Below the pieces are notes generated by a model that made no database searches, had not been told where the DNA came from, and was given only the letters and a program-made list of their open reading frames with translations. The position numbers and the translations under genes were made by a program. Source: Leuconostoc gasicomitatum LMG 18811 (lineage in GTDB: Bacteria > Bacillota > Bacilli > Lactobacillales > Lactobacillaceae). Taken from it: DNA of 64,000 bases. The DNA lies in NCBI RefSeq assembly GCF_000196855.1, contig NC_014319.1, positions 62,001 through 126,000 on the forward strand, given 5' to 3'. Numbering within the stretch: the first letter of the stretch is position 1; every line of letters starts with the position of its first letter. Shown here piece after piece: positions 24,950 through 34,380 of this stretch.

Positions 24950-25201
24950 ATGGAAAAAGAACAGTTATTAGCTGTGTTAATGGCATTTAAAGATGGCGAA
25001 ATTAATGAACAACAAATAGTTGATCACGCATGCAATAGTATTAAGAAAAATGTTAATACAAATAAAGTTCAGAAAGAAGTTGTACGCGATTTGAGAGGAT
25101 TATTGATCAAGCAAACTTTATCAGAAAATGGCTTGCTACTCTGGCGTCAACTTGAAAATCCTGACATCAATATACCAAGCCGATTCTTTTTTGGTTTGTA
25201 A
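24950..25201 (+). CDS. Bacteriocin immunity-like protein
   Basis: 83 residues, AAGGGGG ribosome site. Helices QLLAVLMAFKDGEINEQQIV and VQKEVVRDLRGLLIKQTLSE fit the small immunity-protein fold. Ends SRFFFGL, like the YDNIRFFG end of the 90-aa gene at 12968, which supports common ancestry. Second immunity-like gene of the array. Confidence 0.6.
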   Translation: MEKEQLLAVLMAFKDGEINEQQIVDHACNSIKKNVNTNKVQKEVVRDLRGLLIKQTLSENGLLLWRQLENPDINIPSRFFFGL

Positions 25202-25234
25202 TGTGGCGTATATCAATCAAGTAAGAGGAGAATT

Positions 25235-25501
25235 ATGAATAGTCAGAAACAACAATTATGGGACAATATGTCTGTATTAGTAACAGATAATACACTTAGC
25301 GAAATGGAAAAGGAAATTTTAGGTATAGCTAATAAGGCATTACGTGGCGGGTTAGATGAGGAAATGATTGCTATTGATTTAAAGCACGAATTATCTTTCT
25401 TATCATCCAATCAACCGCTTTCTAAAAATATGGGACCTTTTTTAACAGAGCTATCACGCTTATACTTGGACTATGACCGTCGTGACAATATGAGTATATG
25501 A
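25235..25501 (+). CDS. Bacteriocin immunity-like protein
   Basis: 88 residues, GAGGAG before ATG. Helical (LSEMEKEILGIANKALRGGL; MIAIDLKHELSFLSSNQPLS). It starts 33 nt after the previous gene, so they are cotranscribed. Third immunity-like gene of the array. The target bacteriocin is unknown. Confidence 0.6.
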   Translation: MNSQKQQLWDNMSVLVTDNTLSEMEKEILGIANKALRGGLDEEMIAIDLKHELSFLSSNQPLSKNMGPFLTELSRLYLDYDRRDNMSI

Positions 25502-25565
25502 GGTATCATATCAAGATGTACGATCGAGGCAGGTATAATAAATAAACTAGCAAGAGGTGAACGTT

Positions 25566-26780
25566 GTGATAAATCATATTGCTTTAAACAACTTTGTGAA
25601 AAAAAGTGGGACGAATAAACCACTATCCCTTGATCCTAATGAGTTATTATCTCATCATTTAATGATTGTTGGGGCGACAGGAAATGGTAAATCAACATCA
25701 TTATTATCTTTGGTTGAATCGTTACAGCAATCGCAGCAAACGAGTATTATTTTTGATGCAACAGGTGAATATAGTCAAATACCACATGCTATTACCTATA
25801 CTTTGGGAGAAGATGCTAATTTAGATTTTGCAGAATTAGAAGCTAAGGATGTTGGAAACATATTAGGCATCAAAAATGCTAATTTAGTCCCAAAATTAGC
25901 TATGGCAATTGAATCACTTAAGATACAGAACAATGTCATCAAAAATAATGGTACCTATATCAAAATCAATAAAAAATTGACGACATTTGATCAGGAGCAA
26001 CAAAAATTATCAGTTTTTGGACGTGATTATGATGCGACATTGTTGATGACACAAGTTATTCAAGAGTTTGCTGTACCATTTGGTGATTCAAGGGCAAATT
26101 ATGATTTATTAGGCCAAGAAATTGATCATGAAGCGGTAAGATCACAATGGGGGGATCTATTAAGTGGGCAATCTCGTGTGAGACAGCCCACTTTAAATCG
26201 TGTGTTTAATATGCACCACAATCATACTGTACCTCGGGTGACACAGACAGATATATTTTACATTTTAAAGTTATTTTCTGAACGCCGAAGCCAGCAACGC
26301 ACACTTGTCATTGATGTTAGTCAGTTGAAAACAGGTAGTGATGTTAGCCGATTAGTATTATCACTCCTACTCAAAAAGCTACTGGCCATCAGAATGGCTA
26401 GCACGATTCGTTTTCCAATCACAATTTTTCTTGATGAAGCACATCGCTATATGCCAGAAAACGAGCAACAACTTAATGATACTGGTTTGTTTAAAATACT
26501 GCGTGAGGGACGTAAGTATGGTATTTATTCTGTGGTTTCAACACAATCACCTTTAGATATACCTGCACAGTTAAGCGGTCAATTTGGTAGTGTATTGATT
26601 CATCAATTAAATCATCCCGATGAGTTACAACAGATTGTCAGCTTAAAAAACATAGCTGATTATCATAATTTATCCGTTGGGCAAGCTATACTTAAAATGT
26701 ACCGCAACCCAAACACCATGCTAGTTGACGTCACGAAGCCAACGACTAAACATGACACAGCCTCGCCGAAGTTTAGGTAA
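25566..26780 (+). CDS. HerA/DUF87-type DNA translocase-like ATPase
   Basis: 404 residues from GTG 25566, chosen over GTG 25557 because AGAGG lies 8 nt upstream. Walker A VGATGNGKST (about residues 35-44), Walker B ITIFLDEAHR, sensor SVVSTQSP and arginine-finger region LREGRKYG match HerA-FtsK ATPases. The HAS-barrel N-terminus is short. HerA-like proteins move DNA with a nuclease (NurA, DUF4297 or SIR2) in repair or phage defence. No nuclease gene adjoins it, so its role is open. It follows the immunity array. Confidence 0.75.
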   Translation: MINHIALNNFVKKSGTNKPLSLDPNELLSHHLMIVGATGNGKSTSLLSLVESLQQSQQTSIIFDATGEYSQIPHAITYTLGEDANLDFAELEAKDVGNILGIKNANLVPKLAMAIESLKIQNNVIKNNGTYIKINKKLTTFDQEQQKLSVFGRDYDATLLMTQVIQEFAVPFGDSRANYDLLGQEIDHEAVRSQWGDLLSGQSRVRQPTLNRVFNMHHNHTVPRVTQTDIFYILKLFSERRSQQRTLVIDVSQLKTGSDVSRLVLSLLLKKLLAIRMASTIRFPITIFLDEAHRYMPENEQQLNDTGLFKILREGRKYGIYSVVSTQSPLDIPAQLSGQFGSVLIHQLNHPDELQQIVSLKNIADYHNLSVGQAILKMYRNPNTMLVDVTKPTTKHDTASPKFR

Positions 26781-26821
26781 AAAGGATGTTTATTGCAGCC
26801 TATCAATATCGCTTAACCTAG

Positions 26822-27805
26822 TTAGCTTTGGTTAATCCCTTCATAAAGAGTCACATCTAGCATATAAGTAGATTGTGTTGGTACATTCATCATACGGTTT
26901 TCTAAAACAGTCACGGCAGTATCTGCTAAATCATTTATAGGTTGAACGATTGTTGGCATGTTTGGTAAAACAGTGCGTATTAAATTTGTGCCATCAAATC
27001 CAATCACCAATGGCTGATTATTGGCGTTTGCATACTTTCGTTGAATTAAGGATAAAATTTGTGCAGCTTCAACGTCATTACCAGCAAATATACCATCGAC
27101 ATTGGGATGTTCGTCTAATAATCTAGAAAAGATAATGTCTTTTTCGCCATGGGATAGTTCAAATTCTACTTCCCAATGATGCGGTGTAAAATGATGTTTT
27201 TTTATTGTATCGATATAACCTTGATGTCTAAGACTACTAGGCATATTTGGGTAAGTGTGACCACTGGTATGGACTATGTGTTTAGCACCTTGATCAATTA
27301 AATATTGTGTGGCTAAAACACCACCATGATAGTTATCTACGGAAATAGTCGGAATTTCATCGTTTAGAATACGTTCAACTGAAACGATGGGTAACCCGCT
27401 ATATTTATTATAGGTTTGTATATTAAAATTGTGTGTTCCCACGATCAAACCATCAACTTGATGAGAGAGCAACTGTCTGAGATAGTGCTCTTCTTTTTTT
27501 TCATCATACATTGAATCGCCCACAATTACTGTATATCCTTTGAGATATAACTTTTTTTCCAATAATTCCACGAGCTCACCAAAAAAAGGATGCGCAATTG
27601 CAGGGAAAAGTAATCCGATAATATGTGTTTTTTTCTTTTGTAACTGTTGGGCGGCAGCGTTTGGTTGATAATTTAATTGGGACATTGCCTGATATACATT
27701 ATCAATTGTTTTTTGGCTTAAATAGCCACGATTATTTAGAACGCGTGATACAGTTGTTTTTGATACACCCGCTAATTTTGCGACATCTTCAAGTTTATAG
27801 CTCAT
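26822..27805 (-). CDS. scrR: ScrR-like LacI-family sucrose repressor
   Basis: 327 residues from ATG 27805; an in-frame ATG at 27820 lacks a ribosome site. HTH YKLEDVAKLAGVSKTTVSRV and NNRGYLS, then the ligand-binding domain (THIIGLLFPAIAHPFFGELV; VDGIFAGNDVEAAQI; LVIGFDGTNLIRTVLP). Third gene behind the permease and sucrose-6-phosphate hydrolase on the minus strand, separated by a terminator hairpin. It likely represses the operon at the palindrome near 30693-30716. The gene name is from context. Confidence 0.75.
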   Translation of the reverse strand: MSYKLEDVAKLAGVSKTTVSRVLNNRGYLSQKTIDNVYQAMSQLNYQPNAAAQQLQKKKTHIIGLLFPAIAHPFFGELVELLEKKLYLKGYTVIVGDSMYDEKKEEHYLRQLLSHQVDGLIVGTHNFNIQTYNKYSGLPIVSVERILNDEIPTISVDNYHGGVLATQYLIDQGAKHIVHTSGHTYPNMPSSLRHQGYIDTIKKHHFTPHHWEVEFELSHGEKDIIFSRLLDEHPNVDGIFAGNDVEAAQILSLIQRKYANANNQPLVIGFDGTNLIRTVLPNMPTIVQPINDLADTAVTVLENRMMNVPTQSTYMLDVTLYEGINQS

Positions 27806-27832
27806 TATTTTACATTCCATTTATAATTAATT

Positions 27833-27864
27833 AAAAAAATGCTTATCAACATATTGATAAGCAT
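27833..27864 (-). terminator. Attenuating terminator between scrB and scrR
   Basis: Minus strand ATGCTTATCA, loop ATATGT, TGATAAGCAT and a T-rich tract (27833-27838). A TATACT box at about 27880 precedes it, so scrR may have its own promoter with this hairpin as leader terminator or operator. Confidence 0.75.
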
Positions 27865-27908
27865 GTCATTTCAATTAAAGTATACTACAAAAAGTGTGGA
27901 TTAAAATA

Positions 27909-29333
27909 TTAAATCGTCTGACTATCAAGGCGATATGTTGTGAATTGACCTGATATGGTACTATTAGCATCCGAGACCAACGATATGGCAGGCGTTCCGG
28001 CGATGTAAAATCTTTCTGTAAATACTGCTTCACCTTGTTGAACAAATATTTCGATTACACTATGATCCACAAATATATTAAAATCTAGTTGATCTAGTTC
28101 ATTTACAAAGGCGTATCTTGGATCATTTGGGTGATCTATGTGGTTAAGGACAAAAGTATGTGTATCTTTGTCAAAATAAAGCGAGATAATGTCATTATTT
28201 AAGACATCTTTTACATATAGGGAGACATTGCTGGTAGCTAAGGTTGCTTTAATTTCAATAGCACTGTTATGCTGAGACAACATTGTTGTGGGTGATAAGG
28301 GACCTTGACATAGTATCTCCTGTCTTAAGCTACTCGTTTCCGCGACAGGTTGCATGGTAAGATGGTCATCATTTAAAATTAATTGTCTTGGCAATGTTAA
28401 TAAGCCTGTCCAACCATCAGATTTTTCATTAAACTTGCTTTCCCACATGTCGGCCCAACCAATAACAATGCGTCGTCCGTCAGGTGAAAGCAATGTTTGT
28501 GAGGCATAAAAGTCATGTCCGTGATCTAGTTCTTGAAAGTGATTTCGCTCAAATTTTTGCGTCGTATAGTCAAACTGACCAATGAAATAACCAGTTTGGT
28601 ATAAATTTTTAAATTGATATGCTTGTGGTTGAATATTCATAGGTGACATTAGGAGAATTTCTTTGCCATTCAATGTGAAAAAGTCAGGACATTCCCACAT
28701 ATCTCCCTCAGCTGCGATAGACTGTGATTGATCTAAAACACCTAAATACTGCCATTCAAAAAGATCTGCTGATTGGTACAAAATAGCGCGTCCCAAGCCA
28801 TTGTTTGACTGATTACCTAATATAATGTAATAGAAACCATTATGCTCCCATATTTTTGGATCTCGAAAATGATGTGAACTGTCGTCTGGAGCCTGTGAAA
28901 TAATAGGATTATTCGCATATTTAGTAAAGTGAATACCATCATCACTGTAAGCTAGGTTTTGATTTTGCCAGAAGTGTTCTGGATCATTATCGCCATAGTA
29001 GTGATGACCTGTATAAACAAGCCATAGACGGCCGTCCTTAACGATGGCACTACCAGAAAAAACACCACCAGTATCTTCAGAATCGCCGGGCGTGAGCGCG
29101 ATTGGTAAACCTTCCCAGTGTATTAAATCGCGGCTACGCTTATGACCCCAATGCATTGGTCCCCATTGTGCAGCATAAGGATAGTGTTGATAAAAAATAT
29201 GATAATAGCCCTGAAAATACACGAAGCCATTGGGGTCGTTCATCCAGCCATTTGTTGGAGCAACATGATAATTTGGCCTGTAACGTGTATTAGTTATAGG
29301 AATGAAGTTTTCTTCGGTTAGTTGTTTTGTCAT
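27909..29333 (-). CDS. scrB: Sucrose-6-phosphate hydrolase / beta-fructosidase, GH32
   Basis: 474 residues. The GH32 nucleophile motif NDPNG (Asp33) sits in HVAPTNGWMNDPNGFVYFQ. RDPK (transition-state Asp) and WECPD (acid/base Glu) follow, then the C-terminal beta-sandwich (DHSVIEIFV). It splits sucrose or sucrose-6-phosphate and related beta-fructosides in the cytosol. The partner importer is an MFS oligosaccharide permease, not a PTS, so unphosphorylated sucrose or raffinose-type sugars may be the substrate. Operon member under the cre/LacI operator. Confidence 0.85.
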   Translation of the reverse strand: MTKQLTEENFIPITNTRYRPNYHVAPTNGWMNDPNGFVYFQGYYHIFYQHYPYAAQWGPMHWGHKRSRDLIHWEGLPIALTPGDSEDTGGVFSGSAIVKDGRLWLVYTGHHYYGDNDPEHFWQNQNLAYSDDGIHFTKYANNPIISQAPDDSSHHFRDPKIWEHNGFYYIILGNQSNNGLGRAILYQSADLFEWQYLGVLDQSQSIAAEGDMWECPDFFTLNGKEILLMSPMNIQPQAYQFKNLYQTGYFIGQFDYTTQKFERNHFQELDHGHDFYASQTLLSPDGRRIVIGWADMWESKFNEKSDGWTGLLTLPRQLILNDDHLTMQPVAETSSLRQEILCQGPLSPTTMLSQHNSAIEIKATLATSNVSLYVKDVLNNDIISLYFDKDTHTFVLNHIDHPNDPRYAFVNELDQLDFNIFVDHSVIEIFVQQGEAVFTERFYIAGTPAISLVSDANSTISGQFTTYRLDSQTI

Positions 29334-29380
29334 TTTTGTTGACTCCTTTGTATGAAAATTAATATTGGTTTTGACTATGA

Positions 29381-30670
29381 TTATATTTTGGCTAATGGCG
29401 TACCATTAACATCTTGAGAATCTTTTTTAAGAACGAAGAAAGCATAAATACCAGCTAATAAAACCATGACTGAAATCACATGAAATGTGTTTTGATAACC
29501 AACATGATCTCGTAGTATTCCTAATGGTGTGGATAAAATAACTTGACCTATCTGAGCAGCAATTTGAAACCCAATCATATATAATGAGGCAGATAATTTT
29601 GTGTTAAAGTGTAGTGTGAAATAGCGGAAAATTGATAACGTAAACATTGGCACCTCTAATGAATGCAACATTTTAATAGCAGAAACAGTGTAGGGATTCG
29701 TATTAAAACCACAGAGACCGATACGCATAAACATAATAACTACGCCAATCATCAATGTACGTTTGACACCAATTTTTCTCATTATAATTGGAACGACACC
29801 TAGCATAATTGCTTCAAAAAATACTTGTATGCTGTTAAGGGTGCCATACGCATGTTGACCCAGAGCTGGGCTTGAGAATAACTTTGTATAGAAATCAGGG
29901 AACATTTGCGAATCAAATATCGTATAAAAAGTCCAACTGAAGATAATAAAGATGATAACTTGCCATAGTTCTGGTAACTTGAGTAAATGTAACATATCTG
30001 ACAATTTTGGAATTGAATCTTCGCGTGCTAAGTCTGAGATGGCTTGTTTAGCATCACGTTCTTCTTTAGGCACCCAAAAGATAAGGTTGGCAAGCAAAAG
30101 AATGCCAAAAATAGATCCGAACCAAAAGTTCAATTGGGGGTTAATGACAAATAGAAGCCCTGCTAGTAAAGCAACAATTGCATATCCAAAAGATCCCCAT
30201 GCACGTGCTTGGCCATATTCAAAAGAAAAAACACGGCTGAATCTTTCTGTAACAGCTTCTAAAATACCAACTGCTGACAAGAATCCTGTAGATAAGACAA
30301 TAGCGCCAACCCACATGCCAATCACAAAGTGGTTGGTTAAAAGTGGTGCGTATACCCAGATGAAAAAAGGACCGATTAGAGTTGAGATGATAGCATTAAA
30401 GATTAGTAAGTATCTTTTTATAAACAGCCTATCTTGAATTGCACCGTATACAAACATAAGTATCAAACTGAATAAAGAATTAGCTGAAAAAATTGTACCC
30501 ACTTGTGCGCCAGATAAGCCTAAACCGCCGTTGCTTGTTGGGGATGTTAACCAGAGTTGATAAAAACTCCACCAAATGCCCCAAGAGGCAAAAAACAGTA
30601 ACATACTTGTAGAACTTTGAAGATAAGATGCGTTTTTGAAAGAACGCAGTCTGCTTTTAGTAGAATTCAT
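29381..30670 (-). CDS. Oligosaccharide:H+ symporter, LacY/CscB-type MFS
   Basis: 429 residues, 12 predicted helices. SMLLFFASWGIWWSFYQLWL and the early GLSGAQVGTIFSANSLFSLI segment resemble the LacY/RafB/CscB family, with a long central loop (ERDAKQAISDLAREDSIPKL). It would import sucrose or another oligosaccharide with protons. First gene of the minus-strand operon, 47 nt ahead of the GH32 enzyme. Ends at position 29381. Confidence 0.85.
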   Translation of the reverse strand: MNSTKSRLRSFKNASYLQSSTSMLLFFASWGIWWSFYQLWLTSPTSNGGLGLSGAQVGTIFSANSLFSLILMFVYGAIQDRLFIKRYLLIFNAIISTLIGPFFIWVYAPLLTNHFVIGMWVGAIVLSTGFLSAVGILEAVTERFSRVFSFEYGQARAWGSFGYAIVALLAGLLFVINPQLNFWFGSIFGILLLANLIFWVPKEERDAKQAISDLAREDSIPKLSDMLHLLKLPELWQVIIFIIFSWTFYTIFDSQMFPDFYTKLFSSPALGQHAYGTLNSIQVFFEAIMLGVVPIIMRKIGVKRTLMIGVVIMFMRIGLCGFNTNPYTVSAIKMLHSLEVPMFTLSIFRYFTLHFNTKLSASLYMIGFQIAAQIGQVILSTPLGILRDHVGYQNTFHVISVMVLLAGIYAFFVLKKDSQDVNGTPLAKI

Positions 30671-30692
30671 AATGAAACCTTTCTTTATTTAG

Positions 30693-30746
30693 TTTTATGT
30701 AAACGCTTACATAAAATATTATAAGATTTTATGTTCAATGTGTCAA
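30693..30746 (-). promoter_or_regulatory. Sucrose operon promoter with cre/LacI operator
   Basis: Minus-strand -35 TTGACA (30741-30746), 17-bp spacer, -10 TATAAT (30718-30723), both consensus. Immediately downstream is a 24-bp near-perfect palindrome (30693-30716) whose core TGTAAACGCTTACA is a full cre match. Both ScrR and CcpA could repress here. Confidence 0.9.
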
Positions 30747-30932
30747 CCGATTGCTATACATTTTTACCAATTGCGTGATCATTCTTGTCAAATACGCATC
30801 GCAACCAACAGTTGCAACCTTAGCAAATAAAGGGTTACAGCAATATTAGTTATAAGATTTTTAAAAATACGATTTCATGTATAATCAAATTCATAAGTGA
30901 TGCAATCTAAAGATGATAGGAGAAAATAGTAT

Positions 30933-31823
30933 ATGAAAAATGTTTTTAAATCACAATTATGCTTACTGCGGCAAAAAATGAGTTTGTCGCAGGATGCTTT
31001 AGCTCAGAAATTATATGTGTCTCGGCAATCCGTGTCTAAATGGGAGCATGGTGATGCTGAACCAGATATTGATAAGTTGATTTCATTGGCAGAGATTTTA
31101 GCAGTTGACTTGAATTTTCTATTATCAGGTCAGCAGAGCAATGAAGAACTGATTATTCGGTTACAGAATATCAGTAAGAAATTCAAAAAGACAGTGCTTA
31201 AAGACATTAATTTGTCAGTGTATGGTCGTGATCGCATTGCTTTGTTAGGTGCTAATGGGTCTGGAAAGACGACAATTATTAACACAATTGTTGGTTTGGT
31301 TAAGCCTGATGGTGGACGAGTGAGACGTTTTTTTAATTCAAGTGATGACCTGAGTGTGATGTCACAAGAGAATGTATTGATTGAATCCTTAAAAGTGCGA
31401 GAACACGTGATGCTATCAGCTCAAATTCAAAGACAATATTCACCAATATTTGTGACTGAAATGATTAAAAAATTTAATCTCAATGAGCAGGCACAAGTTA
31501 TTATTAGCCAATTATCTGGTGGTCAGAGAAGAAGATTGGCATTGTTAATTAGTTTACTTAAACCATCAAAACTTTTAATTTTAGATGAACCAACAGTGGG
31601 GATGGATCTGGAATCAATTGATTTCTTTTGGCACTATCTAGATCATGTTGGTGGCAGTGTGATAACGATTACGCATGATTTTAATCAAATCGATAAATAT
31701 TTTACGCGTGTTATTTTGTTAAAGAATGGTGTGATTGACAAAGATGTATCAGTTGCAGCAATACATGCCAACAACCAGACAATTGAGCAGTGGTATCGTA
31801 TTAGTAATCAGGAAGTTGGGTAG
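30933..31823 (+). CDS. XRE helix-turn-helix / ABC ATPase fusion
   Basis: 296 residues with two domains. Residues about 8-62 are a Cro/C1-type HTH (LRQKMSLSQDALAQKLYVSR, QSVSKWEHGDAEPDIDKLIS). Residues about 75-285 are an ABC ATPase with Walker A GANGSGKT, signature LSGGQRRRLALL, Walker B LLILDEPTVGMD and H-loop ITHD. The fusion would couple DNA binding to a transporter or to ATPase state. It is followed by a permease broken by a stop and a coupled 85-aa gene. Extended -10 TATAAT near 30880. Confidence 0.85.
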   Translation: MKNVFKSQLCLLRQKMSLSQDALAQKLYVSRQSVSKWEHGDAEPDIDKLISLAEILAVDLNFLLSGQQSNEELIIRLQNISKKFKKTVLKDINLSVYGRDRIALLGANGSGKTTIINTIVGLVKPDGGRVRRFFNSSDDLSVMSQENVLIESLKVREHVMLSAQIQRQYSPIFVTEMIKKFNLNEQAQVIISQLSGGQRRRLALLISLLKPSKLLILDEPTVGMDLESIDFFWHYLDHVGGSVITITHDFNQIDKYFTRVILLKNGVIDKDVSVAAIHANNQTIEQWYRISNQEVG

Positions 31824-31829
31824 CATAGG

Positions 31830-32585
31830 ATGATTATCTGGTTGGATATTAAAGAAACATCTCGTAATAAGCGTTTCCTGTTGTTTACACTGATTTTCCC
31901 TCTGGTTTGATATAGTATGATGATTAGCATGGCCAAATCATCGGGATTCTTCACGATGTCAAACGCCTATTTTTGGGTGAGTGCTGCATGTGCAATTGGC
32001 ATTGCTGGAAATGCAGTGGTAACTTTTTCAAAAAAAATTAGTCACACTAGAAAATTTTATCAGCTGCAGGCCCACACATCAAACTACAGTATGCGACGTT
32101 GGTTAATGGATCAAATGGCAGTACAAATTATTTTAAACTTTGCCATTTGTGTTGTGATTATAGTGGCTGGTTTATTGATGAAGTCGTTGGCGTTCAATTT
32201 AAATATTGTTATCATGCTTGTACTGTTTTCTTTAATGGGGATTTACTTGAGTACTATTGGCTTCTTGTTAGGTATTTTTGTGGATAGTCGAACACTTGAT
32301 GCGCTCAGTATGCCATTGAGTATGGTATTTGGGATGCTCATGGTACGCCTTGATACATGGTTATCTGGAAACGTTATAGTAGCAATCACGACTGTTCAAA
32401 AATTTTTCCCGGGATATTATTTGTTTGGCATCGTACAGAAAATTATTTTGAAACAGAATTTTAGTAACGAATTTTTGAAGTTTTTACTGAGTTGTTCACT
32501 CATGGTGATACCATTTATGATTGTAGTTATTGTGCAACATAAAAAGCATGTTCCTAGCTTGTCAGCAGACGAGGTGACACAATGA
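31830..32585 (+). pseudogene. ABC-2-type permease with internal TGA
   Basis: From ATG 31830 the frame reads 26 codons to TGA at 31908-31910. It then continues open, in the same frame, to 32585 (YSMMISMAKSSGFF onwards). Context PLV-stop-YS suggests a Trp codon TGG changed to TGA. About six hydrophobic helices remain. It would partner the XRE-ABC ATPase. An internal ATG at 31917 could restart translation, losing the first helix, so partial function is possible. Confidence 0.8.
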
Positions 32586-32839
32586 TTAATTTGCATGCGT
32601 ATATTAAAAAGCAGTATGAGTCTGGTGCGTATAGCAATTTTGGAGAGCAAATAAAGCAACAAACAAACGATTATGATTTGGGCTGTCAACAAGCTCGTCA
32701 GGACTTTATCAATCATAGGCTACGTCATTATCCTAATGCTTTGTTACGATTTGGAAATGTTATATTACATGATAAGTTAACTGAAGTAACAACATTTGTC
32801 CAAGGCTATAATGACCAAATGTGGATATTGCGTCATTGA
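32582..32839 (+). CDS. Hypothetical protein coupled to ABC permease
   Basis: 85 residues starting at the ATGA overlap with the permease stop. Soluble, His/Asn/Gln-rich (KQQTNDYDLGCQQARQDFIN; LRHYPNALLRFGNVILHDKL). Tight coupling suggests a role with the ABC module. No family recognised. Confidence 0.55.
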   Translation: MINLHAYIKKQYESGAYSNFGEQIKQQTNDYDLGCQQARQDFINHRLRHYPNALLRFGNVILHDKLTEVTTFVQGYNDQMWILRH

Positions 32840-32947
32840 CAAGTTGTTTTAGTATGTATGACACAAAAAAACCGAGAATTTCAATTGAAGTGAACCCAAT
32901 AACTTGGACAGAATAAAAATCTGTTCAGAAAGTTATTGGGTTTTTCT

Positions 32948-33417
32948 ATGTCAAAATATTCAAATGAATTTAAATTAATGGTCGTTAAGGAATGGTTGTC
33001 TGGTCAAAATAGTTTGCCTGAATTAGTCAAAAAATATGCCATCAATAATGATCACGCGATACGCGAATGGCGAGATGAATATCTTGTGACAGACTCGATC
33101 GGCTCTAAAAACCACAAATCCTATTCACCAGAATTTAAAATGACCGTGTTGAACTACCTTGAAACTCATTCCCACTCTGAGGCAGCCCGCCACTTTGCCG
33201 TCTTTCCCAGCACAACAATTGGTAATTGGTTGAGATCATATCGCATTTTCGGTTACCAAGTAGGCACGGCAATGGGTTAAAACCTAAACCGAAAGGCAGA
33301 CAACCAACTATGGGACGCAAACGCATTCATCCACTCACACCAGAACAACAAGAACTCGCTGACTTGAAGCAAGAGAATTATCAGTTAAGCATGGAAAATG
33401 CTGTGTTACTGTGGTAG
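32948..33417 (+). pseudogene. IS3 orfA (HTH protein), frameshifted
   Basis: MSKYSNEFKLMVVKEWLSGQ begins a typical IS3 orfA with two HTH segments. The frame shifts near 33270, where GNGLKPKPKGRQP continues in another frame. It is broken again at about 33412 just before KLKALVDQRTEKNKR. Without orfA the element is unlikely to transpose unaided. Confidence 0.8.
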
Positions 33418-34330
33418 GCAACGCGTACAAAAAATTAAAAGCCTTAGTGGATCAACGAACCGAGAAAAACAAACGGCAGTAACGTCACTAAGGCGGACTA
33501 AATATTTTAAATTGGCTGATTTATTAGCGCTAATTGGCTTGAAACGGAGTACGTATTATTATTTAGAAGCTCATCCGCCCAACACGTCATTAGACAACAA
33601 AATAGCGGACGTAATACGTCAGATTAAGTCACCACAATTCCAAAACGAATATGGTTATCGTCGCGTGACAACGTTGTTGCACGACCAAGGTTATTTGGTT
33701 AACCATAAGCGCGTGCTCCGCATTATGCGTCAAAACGCACTCCTCAGCACAACGTATAACACACGTAAACGCCGCTATAATTCCTATCGCGGCACAGTAG
33801 GTCGGATTGCCGAACGTGTCATTAAACGCGACTTTCAAGCTGACGCACCTTACCAAAAGATCGTCACAGACGTCACTGAAATGCAATTAAACGATCATAA
33901 TAAAGCTTATTTGACGGCGTTTGTCGATTTATATGCAGGCGAAGTCCTGTCGTATCATTTAGCCAAAACACCAACCATGACGCTTGTCATGCGACCATTA
34001 AAAGCATTGTCAAAGCATCGTGGAGCTATTATTCATAGTGATCAGGGATTCCATTATCAGACACCGATGTTCATTAACACGTTGAAGGATTTTGGCATGA
34101 CGCAAAGCATGAGCCGTAAATCAACACCAGTCGACAATGCACCGATTGAGAGCTTTTTCCATATTTTGAAAGCCAATATCGTGCATCATAAACAGTACGA
34201 ATCATTTCATGATTTCAAAGTGGTCGTTGACGACTTTATCAATTATTACAACAATCACCGTATCAAACAAAAACTCAATGGTCTGTCGCCGGTTCAATAT
34301 CGGCAACTCACCACTGAGTCTGTTAGTTAA
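33398..34330 (+). CDS. IS3-family transposase orfB (DDE)
   Basis: 310-codon frame. The real product probably begins within the first ~40 codons or by -1 frameshifting from orfA. Catalytic triad: Asp in KIVTDVTEMQ, Asp in IIHSDQGFHYQ and Glu in NAPIESFFHILK, with the rve core and HRIKQKLNGLSPVQYR end. This part is intact, unlike orfA. Confidence 0.9.
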   Translation: MLCYCGRQRVQKIKSLSGSTNREKQTAVTSLRRTKYFKLADLLALIGLKRSTYYYLEAHPPNTSLDNKIADVIRQIKSPQFQNEYGYRRVTTLLHDQGYLVNHKRVLRIMRQNALLSTTYNTRKRRYNSYRGTVGRIAERVIKRDFQADAPYQKIVTDVTEMQLNDHNKAYLTAFVDLYAGEVLSYHLAKTPTMTLVMRPLKALSKHRGAIIHSDQGFHYQTPMFINTLKDFGMTQSMSRKSTPVDNAPIESFFHILKANIVHHKQYESFHDFKVVVDDFINYYNNHRIKQKLNGLSPVQYRQLTTESVS

Positions 34331-34380
34331 TTAATTCTATGTTGTCCAACTATTGGGGTTCACATCACAATTCTCGGTTT

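Larger units (their letters stand above)
32891..34361 (+). mobile_element. IS3-family insertion sequence, orfA broken
   Basis: Ends TGAACCCAATAACTTGGACA (32891) and, inverted, TGAACCCCAATAGTTGGACA (ending 34361). The left end also forms a hairpin with AAGTTATTGGG. It contains a frameshifted orfA and an intact orfB. About 1.47 kb. Flanking CCGAGAATT and AATTCTCGG are arms of one former hairpin, so it landed in a terminator loop. Other pieces of the family lie at 3710 and 6315. Confidence 0.9.

Noticed and set aside
32891-34361. A clear target-site duplication for the IS3 element
   Set aside because: The bases next to the two ends (AAG left, CAT right) do not match. The AATT sequences on both sides belong to the terminator arms and cannot be told from a duplication.
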